Origin: a virus
Strand: one strand, 5' to 3'
IMG/VR virus record: IMGVR_UViG_3300002231_000547
Location: 1 to 30,066 of that record
DNA length: 30,066 nt
In this document: piece by piece, positions 23,894-30,066 of the stretch
Position numbering within the stretch: the first letter of the stretch is position 1
Layout: every line of letters begins with the position of its first letter
Notes under the pieces: generated by a model
Told to the model about the DNA's origin: nothing
The model's database searches: none
The model's input: the letters and a program-made list of their open reading frames with translations, nothing else
Translations under genes and position numbers: made by a program

Positions 23894-23917
23894 ACTCCGG
23901 CATATATATGCCGGAGT
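23894..23917 (+). repeat. Perfect 24-base palindrome overlapping the tRNA-Leu 5' end
   Basis: ACTCCGGCATAT is followed by its exact reverse complement. The right half contains the 5' acceptor strand of tRNA-Leu (UAA), so the leader can pair with it and compete with the mature fold. Confidence 0.85.
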
Positions 23918-23986
23918 ACGCCAATAGGCAGAGCGAAATGACTTAAAATCATTTGGTTGGTGGTTCGAGTCCACTTTCCGGTACCA
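23910..23986 (+). tRNA. tRNA-Leu (UAA), short variable arm
   Basis: GCCGGAG/TTCCGGT acceptor, Leu-like 3-bp D-stem CGC/GCG with an 11-base loop, anticodon arm AATGA-CTTAAAA-TCATT with anticodon TAA, T-arm GGTGG-TTCGAGT-CCACT, discriminator A, CCA. The variable region is only 5 bases, not the long arm usual for bacterial Leu tRNAs. Confidence 0.88.
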
Positions 23987-24011
23987 TCAATTAACTATAT
24001 AAAAAATAAAT

Positions 24012-24090
24012 GCGGGTGTGGGCAATTTGGCAAAGCCGCTTGGTTTAGACCCAAGAGATTTTGAAGGTTCGAACCCTTCCATCCGTACCA
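24012..24090 (+). tRNA. tRNA-Leu (UAG), short variable arm
   Basis: GCGGGTG/CATCCGT acceptor, D-arm GGC/GCC with an 11-base loop including GG, anticodon arm CTTGG-TTTAGAC-CCAAG with anticodon TAG, variable region AGATTTT (7 bases), T-arm GAAGG-TTCGAAC-CCTTC, discriminator A, CCA. Confidence 0.9.
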
Positions 24091-24096
24091 AAAATC

Positions 24097-24288
24097 ATGA
24101 AAATAGATGACGAATTCACAACAGAAACCGGTAGATGGCGAATTACCGATGTAGGTACGAGAGTAATTATCGCTATAAAACTGGATAAAGATGATGAGAG
24201 TTGGTATAACGGACCACCTTATGCAGTGGTTGAAACCGTTTTTGATGAATATAACCAGGAAAGTATTATCATAAATGAAACCAATTAA
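24097..24288 (+). CDS. Hypothetical small protein
   Basis: A 63-residue protein starting MKIDDEFTTETGRWRITDVG, at ATG 24097 just behind tRNA-Leu. A beta-rich pattern (RVIIAIKLD, YAVVETVFDEY) is visible. It overlaps the next ORF. Function unknown. Confidence 0.5.
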   Translation: MKIDDEFTTETGRWRITDVGTRVIIAIKLDKDDESWYNGPPYAVVETVFDEYNQESIIINETN

Positions 24289-24445
24289 ATGTGTAATTAA
24301 AGATTGTAATTTAAATATGCACTGTGATAAAAAATATTGGTGGTGTTATAAACATGGTATTGTGAAATTAGTAACAAATGAAAATTGTTTTAATAATGGA
24401 GATTGTGAAGATTGTCTTGCAAGAAAAGAAGCTCCTGTGGTGTAA
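24275..24445 (+). CDS. Cys-rich small protein
   Basis: A 56-residue ORF with eight Cys residues including CVIKDC, CDKKYWWC and CEDC, perhaps two zinc-binding sites. Its stop TAA lies in the D-arm of the following tRNA. No family recognised. Confidence 0.5.
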   Translation: MKPIKCVIKDCNLNMHCDKKYWWCYKHGIVKLVTNENCFNNGDCEDCLARKEAPVV

Positions 24446-24506
24446 CAGACAGCATGCCGGGTTTTCGACCCCGTTGGCGAGGGTGCAAATCCTTCCGGGA
24501 GTACCA
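24431..24506 (+). tRNA. tRNA-Glu (UUC)-like, second copy
   Basis: GCTCCTG/CGGGAGT acceptor, D-loop AACAGACA (AG), anticodon arm CCGGG-TTTTCGA-CCCCG gives anticodon TTC with one C-C mismatch; a missing G in this arm is possible, so identity is not sure. T-arm GAGGG-TGCAAAT-CCTTC (G55), discriminator A, CCA. Confidence 0.65.
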
Positions 24507-24509
24507 TAT

Positions 24510-24517
24510 TATAAATA
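24510..24517 (+). promoter_or_regulatory. TATAAATA late-promoter-like box before kinase gene
   Basis: Exact TATAAATA four bases after the tRNA CCA and 43 bases before the kinase start; a short CA repeat (24537-24547) lies in the leader. Confidence 0.5.
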
Positions 24518-24559
24518 CAGAAAAATCTATTAATTCACACACACACATAAAAGAACAAT

Positions 24560-25526
24560 ATGGAACGATTCAAAAGCTTTGTTGAACCGGACTATTTATC
24601 TGATGCGATGATGATGGGTCCGGAAGCTGATATGTTAGTTGAAAAACTTATCACATTTGGTGGTAAGGCTTATCCTAAATTTGGTAATGTTGTTATACTT
24701 GCAGGAGGGGCAGGATCCGGTAAAGGATTCACTATTGAGAATCTATTAGGAATTGATGGAATGACATTTGATGTGGATGCTTTGAAATTAGCAGCTTCAA
24801 AAATGCCATTGATACGAAAACGAGTGAAAAAGGAACTCGGAGTTGACATAGAGAAATTGGGTAGAAGTCTGAAGGATCCTGATAATGTATTCAAGCTCCA
24901 TACAATAATTGGAGACCATTTAAAACTAGATGATAGAAAAATGGGAGCTTCAATGAATGGTATTATATCAGCTGATCCATCAAGAAAACCAAATCTAATT
25001 TTTGATGTGACAATGAAAAATATACAGTAAATTAAGAGGAATATCCCAAAATGTAACTGATGTAGGATATAAAAAAGAAAATGTCCATATTGTTTGGGTA
25101 TTGAATTCTATAGATGTAGCACTTCAACAAAACAGAGAACGAGATAGAATGGTACCTGAGGACGTCCTTGTACAGACTCACCAAGGTGTTTCAATCACAA
25201 TGGAAATGTTATTGAAAGATGCTGGAACATTAAGAAAATATATGGATGGCGATCTTTGGGTAACAGCTAATCTTAAATTTGTTGATTCAACATTGAAATC
25301 ACGTGGAAAAAATGATGATACATTTGCCGGGGATAAGATAGGATTCAAAGGAAACACAAAAGGTGGTGGATATGTGACTGATGCCAACTATTTCAAACTC
25401 AAGGCTAAAGGAAAACCACCAGTTCCAATGAAGAACATAGACAAAATATTGATGAAGAAAATTCAAGATTATACTCCAGTAATGATGAACTGGGACAGAA
25501 CACAAATCAATTTACCAGATAAATAG
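24560..25526 (+). CDS. P-loop kinase, zeta-toxin/PNK-like, one frameshift
   Basis: Nucleotide-binding protein with Walker A ILAGGAGSGKGFTIENLL (GSGK near residues 52-55), a following FDVDALK that fits the acidic base/magnesium site, and an LIFDVT strand. The frame breaks in the A-run near 25019; with one A less it continues MKIYSKLRGISQNV into VHIVWVLNSIDVALQQNRER (lid with Arg pair NRERDRM) to 25526, about 322 residues. The order P-loop, acidic strand, Arg-rich lid resembles zeta toxins and polynucleotide kinases. The substrate (UDP-sugar, nucleic acid end, or DNA base) is unknown. It is possibly late-expressed. Confidence 0.7.
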
Positions 25527-25596
25527 CGGGCGGATAAGTATCCAGTGAGGGCTCATATCCCTTGCCTTATCGGAGCGTTACCGGTGCCCGCCTCCA
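25526..25596 (+). tRNA. tRNA-Met (CAU)-like, reduced D-arm
   Basis: GCGGGC pairs with GCCCGC of the 3' strand, anticodon arm GAGGG-CTCATAT-CCCTT with anticodon CAT, T-arm ATCGG-AGCGTTA-CCGGT, discriminator T, CCA. The D-arm is GGAT-AAGT-ATCC, with only a 4-base loop. T-loop has A54, G55, T58. CAU could also mean Ile (lysidine). The first base overlaps the kinase stop. Confidence 0.7.
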
Positions 25597-25670
25597 TAAA
25601 CGAAGGGGAACATAGCATGAGCAAACGAGTAAATGCTGCAAATGCTCAGGTGGCTATACACTAGCTACTT

Positions 25671-25745
25671 GGGCGTGTAGTATAATGGTTATTACACCGG
25701 GCTTTGAACTCGGTAAAGATGGTTCGAATCCATCCACGCTTGCCA
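25671..25745 (+). tRNA. tRNA-Gln (UUG)
   Basis: GGGCGTG/CACGCTT acceptor with two G-U pairs, D-loop with GG, anticodon arm CCGGG-CTTTGAA-CTCGG with anticodon TTG, T-arm GATGG-TTCGAAT-CCATC, discriminator G as usual for Gln, CCA encoded. A 15-codon ORF (25617-25664) precedes it; nothing else is seen in that gap. Confidence 0.92.
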
Positions 25746-25752
25746 CACAAAC

Positions 25753-25829
25753 GGGAGTGTAGCTTATGTGGTAGAAGCGTTGTTCTTATAAAGCAGAGAT
25801 AGTTGGTTCGAATCCAACCACTCCTACCA
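25753..25829 (+). tRNA. tRNA-Ile (UAU)
   Basis: GGGAGTG/CACTCCT acceptor, D-arm GCTT/AAGC with GG, anticodon arm TTGTT-CTTATAA-AGCAG with anticodon TAT (reads AUA), T-arm GTTGG-TTCGAAT-CCAAC, discriminator A, CCA. UAU-type Ile tRNAs are uncommon in bacteria, which usually use lysidine-CAU. Confidence 0.9.
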
Positions 25830-25871
25830 AGGATATATTATGAAAATGAAAAATATTATTGTTAAATAACA

Positions 25872-25948
25872 AGTGGCGGAATAGTATAATAGGAGTACAT
25901 CGGTTTTACATTCCGAAAGCGAGGGTGCGATTCCTTCTTCTGCTACCA
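25872..25948 (+). tRNA. tRNA-Val (UAC)
   Basis: AGTGGCG pairs with TTCTGCT with one C-T mismatch and G-U pairs; anticodon arm TCGGT-TTTACAT-TCCGA has anticodon TAC; T-arm GAGGG-TGCGATT-CCTTC (G55); discriminator A, CCA encoded. The D-loop contains AGG. Acceptor stem is weak. Confidence 0.78.
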
Positions 25949-25984
25949 ATCCTATATTATGACAACCCATAATATAGGAGAAAA

Positions 25985-27076
25985 ATGGCTGATATTTTGA
26001 AAATATTTAACAAACTCACCATAATATATTCCAAATCTTCATTAATTCTAATTTCAATATGGTTATTTCTTGTTTATATTGTATTAGGATGGTTGGTTTT
26101 AGGTGCTCTTTCCTCATATCTAATCCAAGATAAAATATCTAAATCAGAACTCCTCAAAGACCTTTACACTATTTCGGGTGTAATGCGTGTCCAAAATCAT
26201 GCAAAGATTATTGAAGATGAAATACTTGAATATAAAGAGGATCATATAAAATTAAAAACAGAATTACAAGATGTGATGAGCAAAGCTATTATAATAGAAT
26301 CAGATATAGCTGAATTGGAAGATAATACACTATCATTACCTATGATTGGAAATTTGGATATAGGAAGACTAATTCAAAGTGTCCTTAGTAATGTTGGAAA
26401 AGTAGAAGAAATAGAAGAATCAAAAGCTAATGAAAATTTATTGAAAAGGAAAAAAAAGGAAAAAAGAGCTTTGGTGTTTAAAATTGCATCCTTAAAGAAA
26501 TCAATTAATGAAACAAATACATTAATTTCCAGTAACCGTGATGATCTGAATAAATATCTTGCTGAACATGATCCTGTACTTGATACTTTACATGAATTGA
26601 AGTTTATGACCAGGTTCAAATTTGAGATTTTGGTTACAATGCCGATAGAGCTTCTTACTCTTATATTAACGATTTCAATGGGTGGACTAGGATCCATTAT
26701 ATTCCTGACTAAACAATTTTTTAATTATAATGAAGAATCACTATCTTGGTATTTCTTTCGTCCCTTCCTAGGAATGATTACAGCACTGGTCATATACATA
26801 CTATCAAAGAGTGGACTTTCAGTTATGGCATCCAGTGAATCAGTTCCAAACCCATTCTTTATGAGCTTTCTTGCTATTGTTTCCGGGTTGTTTTCAGAGC
26901 ACGCTTACGAAAAAATAGAAGAGGTAGGTAAGAATATATTTGCCACTGAAAGTCAGAAGAAAATGGAACAATGGGAAGTTGAAATGTTAAAATTTGAAGG
27001 TCCTGAAAGAAGAGGTCAACAACCCGCTTCAGATAAAGAAATCAGAAAATACATAAGAGGAGAGGAAGATGCCTGA
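25985..27076 (+). CDS. Membrane protein with coiled coil
   Basis: A 363-residue protein. One N-terminal membrane segment (LILISIWLFLVYIVLGWLVL), a long coiled-coil region (about residues 70-210) rich in Lys and Glu, then three C-terminal membrane segments: a first (LTISMGGLGSIIFLTKQFF), a second (RPFLGMITALVIYILSK) and a third (FFMSFLAIVSGLFSEHAYEK), followed by a charged cytoplasmic tail. The last part resembles a family of bacterial membrane proteins with a GLFSExAxxKL motif, function unknown. AGGAGAAAA precedes ATG 25985 and its end overlaps the next gene. A lysis-control or superinfection role is only a guess. Confidence 0.75.
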   Translation: MADILKIFNKLTIIYSKSSLILISIWLFLVYIVLGWLVLGALSSYLIQDKISKSELLKDLYTISGVMRVQNHAKIIEDEILEYKEDHIKLKTELQDVMSKAIIIESDIAELEDNTLSLPMIGNLDIGRLIQSVLSNVGKVEEIEESKANENLLKRKKKEKRALVFKIASLKKSINETNTLISSNRDDLNKYLAEHDPVLDTLHELKFMTRFKFEILVTMPIELLTLILTISMGGLGSIIFLTKQFFNYNEESLSWYFFRPFLGMITALVIYILSKSGLSVMASSESVPNPFFMSFLAIVSGLFSEHAYEKIEEVGKNIFATESQKKMEQWEVEMLKFEGPERRGQQPASDKEIRKYIRGEEDA

Positions 27077-27587
27077 TACAGGTGTTGCTGGGAGAATCCC
27101 TTCTAATTCTAATTTACTCTCACCGACTGGATTTACGTTTCAAGTGTTGAGATTGAAGAATACCAATTTTTTTGTAACAGGAGCAAATCTTCCAGGATTA
27201 ACCAGTGGACCAGCTGTAACTGGTACATTCTTGAATGATTTGAAAATGCCTGGTGATAATGTTGAATATGAAGATTTATCCATTACTTTTCAAGTGGATG
27301 AAGATTTGAAATGTTGGCAAGAAATACATGATTGGATTCGTGGTTCAGGTTGGGCTGTGAAACAAGCAGAATATCCTAATGAATCCACCGATAGAATTTC
27401 TGACTGTGACTTAACCATCCTTACTGCCGCACACAATCCAAATATCAGAGTGACTTTCCGAGACGCTTTTCCTGTTGGTTTGTCTGCTATAGAATTAGCA
27501 TCAAACACTGGTGACATAGAATATCCTTCAGCAACAGCCACATTTGCATATAATTATTACTCAATAGAATTAGTGAACCCTACGTAG
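27069..27587 (+). CDS. Tail-tube-like protein (gp19 paralogue / gp54-type)
   Basis: A 172-residue protein with the tail-tube pattern: TGFTFQVLRLKNTNFFVTGA, NLPGLTSGPAV, MPGDNVEYEDLSITFQVDED, LKCWQEIHDWIRGSGW, VTFRDAFPVGLSAIEL and YPSATATFAYNYYSI. Marine T4-like phages carry a comparable second tube-fold protein, annotated as tail tube or baseplate tube. It shares fold but little sequence with the gp19 at 6445. It overlaps the membrane protein gene by 8 bases, and probably caps or starts the tube at the baseplate. Confidence 0.8.
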   Translation: MPDTGVAGRIPSNSNLLSPTGFTFQVLRLKNTNFFVTGANLPGLTSGPAVTGTFLNDLKMPGDNVEYEDLSITFQVDEDLKCWQEIHDWIRGSGWAVKQAEYPNESTDRISDCDLTILTAAHNPNIRVTFRDAFPVGLSAIELASNTGDIEYPSATATFAYNYYSIELVNPT

Positions 27588-27596
27588 ACCTTCTAC

Positions 27597-27625
27597 TTGA
27601 CAAAAGAACATCCTTGTGTTATAAT
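27597..27625 (+). promoter_or_regulatory. Early sigma70-type promoter 4
   Basis: TTGACA (27597-27602), 17-base spacer, TATAAT (27620-27625), preceded by CTTGTGT as in promoters 1 and 2. It reads the methyltransferase, uvsY and uvsW genes. Confidence 0.85.
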
Positions 27626-27655
27626 GTTTTATTGTAAATTTGAATTGGATATATC

Positions 27656-29155
27656 ATGCACTACACTAAGAATCCCATTATAGAATCCCCCTTAAATTTG
27701 AATTGGTATGAGCTACATGAATTGGCTGATAAAGATTTTGAATTATGGATCCAGGACATGAAAGATGAGGTTATCAGAATATGGGATGAACAAGGTATCC
27801 CACCCACCAATGGAAAAACAACTGAGCAAATGAAATCTGATTTCCGGAAAATGAAGGATTTCAATGTGATTAAATTTGAAAAACGAGACAATGATGGTGG
27901 ATTATGTATTGTGAATCCGGGTAGATTGGGTTCAGTAGTGAATCAATTCTTCCCTACCATGATGAAAACCAAAATTAATTATACCGAAAAAGGTGATGGT
28001 AAGTCAATATATGATTACTTAGCATCACAACCTGGGTCCTCTGAATCTAAGAGGGTCTTGTCAACGGGCAGAAGAAATTACCAACGTGATTCTTTCTATG
28101 ATTTTTCAAGGTGTGTGAAGAAAAAAGATAGAGATTGTCCTAGTGGTATTTTCGCTATTACAGGTGAACAATGGATTAAATTATGGAATGAAAAACCAAA
28201 TGAAGGATATGACTATTGGTTACACCCTATTAAAGAAAAGAAATATACTGGATGGGCTGGTGAATCGGAAGATATGACAATTGACGGTGAAATGATTGAG
28301 GAGAAAAAGGTTGACCTTGATAATCTACTTGAATATAATGGTAATTATATAAGAATATACAAGAAAGAAAATAAACTATTTCCTGGTATATTCAAACATT
28401 TTAAAAATTCATGGTGTCAAATGGCTGTGAATTTTCCTTGTCTAACAGCGAAATGGGTAACGGAGAAGTATTTAGAACCAGGAAAGAAATCAATTTTATT
28501 TGACCAAAGCTCGGGTTGGGGAGGTAGGATTGCTGGTTCAATGTTATCAAATCGTAATATACATTATGTAGGTACTGATCCAAATCCAGACCATTGGGTT
28601 GATTCATTGAAAAAAACTAAATATGAAATTTTAGCTGATTTTATCAACGATGAAATCACTTCATTTTTTGATGAACCAAACACTTATGATATATTCCGTG
28701 TAGGATCAGAGGTGATACAATATGAAGATAGATTTCAACAATATAAAGGTAAGGTAGATTTAGCATTCACTTCACCGCCTTATTTTATACGAGAAGGTTA
28801 TAGTGAGGATGAAAATCAATCTGGAAAAAAATTCCCAAAATATAATGATTGGAGAGATAATTTTTTATCTCCGACTTTGAAAACAACTGTAGAATGGTTG
28901 AAGCCTGGTGGTTATATTCTTTGGAATATTGCTAATCCAAATTTTAAAAATGAATATGATTTAGAAGGTGATTCATGTAGAATTTTAAAAAATTTAGGAA
29001 TGAAACAAGAACCAACTATTAAAATGGTTCTTGGCTCTATGCCTGGCGGGAATCGGATGGGTGAAGATGGGAAACCAAAGACAAAAAATTTTACTAAAAT
29101 AGGTAATAAATTCGTAAAATTCGAACCGATATTTGTATTTAAGAAAGGTAAATAA
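27656..29155 (+). CDS. DNA methyltransferase (amino-MTase, TSPPY motif)
   Basis: A 499-residue intact protein. SAM-binding motif FDQSSGWGGRIAGSMLSN (about residue 281) with the acidic YVGTDPNPDHW, then the catalytic TSPPYFIREGY (about 371), and a C-terminal LKPGGYILWNIANPNF strand. The order motif I then IV and TSPPY mark an N6-adenine or N4-cytosine DNA methyltransferase. The first 230 residues are a separate domain, perhaps for target recognition. No restriction partner is nearby, so it is an orphan enzyme, likely protecting phage DNA from host restriction. It starts from early promoter 4. Confidence 0.85.
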   Translation: MHYTKNPIIESPLNLNWYELHELADKDFELWIQDMKDEVIRIWDEQGIPPTNGKTTEQMKSDFRKMKDFNVIKFEKRDNDGGLCIVNPGRLGSVVNQFFPTMMKTKINYTEKGDGKSIYDYLASQPGSSESKRVLSTGRRNYQRDSFYDFSRCVKKKDRDCPSGIFAITGEQWIKLWNEKPNEGYDYWLHPIKEKKYTGWAGESEDMTIDGEMIEEKKVDLDNLLEYNGNYIRIYKKENKLFPGIFKHFKNSWCQMAVNFPCLTAKWVTEKYLEPGKKSILFDQSSGWGGRIAGSMLSNRNIHYVGTDPNPDHWVDSLKKTKYEILADFINDEITSFFDEPNTYDIFRVGSEVIQYEDRFQQYKGKVDLAFTSPPYFIREGYSEDENQSGKKFPKYNDWRDNFLSPTLKTTVEWLKPGGYILWNIANPNFKNEYDLEGDSCRILKNLGMKQEPTIKMVLGSMPGGNRMGEDGKPKTKNFTKIGNKFVKFEPIFVFKKGK

Positions 29156-29156
29156 T

Positions 29157-29639
29157 ATGACTGAAAGCGTAGATAATAAATTATCAGAAGTATCAATAAA
29201 AATGCTTAATGATTGGTGGGAAGAAGATTCCAAACTTGATTGGGATACACTAGAAAAAACAACTCTCGACCAACATCAACTCCATCATAAATATTACAAG
29301 GTATATGAACAAGAAAAATGGGTTTGGGATACTCTTTTAGTGAACCTTGAAAATGCCACGAAATGGAGGCGAGAATTCTATTTAGGTAAGTTATCTCAAG
29401 ATAAATTAAAAGATTTTGGATGGTTAGAAGAAGCTAAAGAAATAGGTGGTCGTAAGATATTGAAAAACGAAGTGGATCAATTTCTTTCTTGTGATAAAGT
29501 GCTTGAACCAATTCGTAGGGATGTGGCTGTTGTCGAAATTAAGATTGCTAAACTCAAGGAAATATGCGACATGATAAAATGGCGTCACCAAACTATAAAA
29601 GTAGCACTCGAAATTAGGAAATTCAAAGAAGGACTCTAG
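29157..29639 (+). CDS. uvsY: UvsY-like recombination mediator
   Basis: A 160-residue protein. The C-terminal part, MIKWRHQTIKVALEIRKFKEG, matches the end of T4 UvsY (…AIKHIQDMRAFEAG). UvsY loads the UvsX recombinase on ssDNA covered by gp32. It is a little longer than T4 UvsY (137). The ATG at 29157 follows AAAGGTAAATA; it comes 1 base after the methyltransferase stop. Next to uvsW as in T4. Confidence 0.85.
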   Translation: MTESVDNKLSEVSIKMLNDWWEEDSKLDWDTLEKTTLDQHQLHHKYYKVYEQEKWVWDTLLVNLENATKWRREFYLGKLSQDKLKDFGWLEEAKEIGGRKILKNEVDQFLSCDKVLEPIRRDVAVVEIKIAKLKEICDMIKWRHQTIKVALEIRKFKEGL

Positions 29640-29640
29640 G

Positions 29641-30066
29641 ATGGACGTAAACGCTGATGTTGTATTGGAGGAACTTGATAGCACTTGGATAAAGGTTCAT
29701 TGTGTGGGTTCGATTGCCATGGAGCTATCGGATTTCTTTTCATTCTTTGTCAAAGGTTATAAATTTATGCCGGCGTGGAAATCGGGGTCTTGGGACGGCC
29801 GTATCCGTCTATTCAACATAAGGGATTTCAAGTATATATTCAGGTTTAAAAGGATTTATCTATAAATTCTGCCGTGACCGTGGTTATTCTCATGGCTCTT
29901 TGTATTTGGATGAAGAAACACCATTTTCTTTACATGAAGCTGAGAAATTTATTGAAAAACTTAATCTACAATTGAAACCTCATGATTATCAGGTATCATC
30001 ATTCGCTAAATGTGTACGAAACTCTCGGAATGTGATTGTTTCACCCACAGGATCTGGTAAAAGCTT
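29641..30066 (+). CDS. uvsW: UvsW-like DNA helicase, N-terminal part, frameshifted, cut by window end
   Basis: N-terminal KVHCVGSIAMELSDFFSFF followed by VKGYKFMPAW and SWDGRIRLFNI matches T4 UvsW (…DFFSFEADGYRFNPRF...GNWDGRIRLLD...). The frame breaks near 29820-29835; the other frame continues SGLKGFIYKFCRDRGYSHGS and VRNSRNVIVSPTGSGKS, whose PTGSGKS is helicase motif I. UvsW unwinds branched and stalled-fork DNA and RNA-DNA hybrids. The ATG lies 1 base after the uvsY stop (CTAGGATG). Confidence 0.88.

Noticed and set aside
24537-24547. CA dinucleotide repeat as a phase-variation tract
   Set aside because: Only about five units, outside the coding region and not between promoter boxes.
1-30066. 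CRISPR arrays, rRNA genes, insertion sequences or an integrase/att site
   Set aside because: No regularly spaced repeats, rRNA motifs, transposase or integrase sequence seen; the mobile elements present are inteins and homing endonucleases.

Overview
The window is part of the genome of a T4-like myovirus (tailed phage). In order on the + strand it carries the terminase large subunit (gp17, 3' part), tail sheath (gp18), tail tube (gp19), portal (gp20), prohead core proteins, prohead protease (gp21), scaffold (gp22), major capsid protein (gp23), a long tRNA/small-gene region, a gp19-like protein, a DNA methyltransferase, UvsY and the start of UvsW. All features I can support are on the + strand. 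DNA is AT-rich. A DUF1127 protein and a c-type cytochrome suggest a proteobacterial, respiring host; that is inference.

Region 1 (1-9992) is packaging and tail genes invaded by four homing elements: an atypically split intein in gp17 preceded by an endonuclease remnant, a GIY-YIG endonuclease between gp17 and gp18, a Vsr-like endonuclease between gp18 and gp19, and an HNH-containing intein in gp20. Both free-standing endonucleases follow the same module: late promoter TATAAATA, hairpin, then TTTTAATCACAA.

Region 2 (10001-16407) is head morphogenesis. Small genes surround the prohead protease, and three of their products start with a motif like the capsid-targeting peptide of T4 internal proteins. 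A candidate structured RNA with a pseudoknot follows gp23.

Region 3 (16527-25948) starts with two tandem early promoters and holds 22 tRNAs or tRNA-like sequences covering every amino acid except Ser. Interspersed are small genes, a PLP-dependent enzyme with a GNAT-like protein, a signal-peptide cytochrome c, a truncated methyltransferase, a HIT protein, a DUF1127 protein and a P-loop kinase. Several tRNAs share an unusual elbow: G55 in the T-loop goes with A18 in the D-loop, and five have an inverted A54/T58 pair.

Region 4 (25985-30066) holds a membrane protein, a tail-tube-like protein, an orphan DNA methyltransferase behind a fourth early promoter, and the recombination genes uvsY and uvsW.

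Caution: many essential genes are broken by single-base indels, mostly in homopolymers. This looks like uncorrected sequencing error, so frameshifted genes are annotated here as single genes with the break noted.
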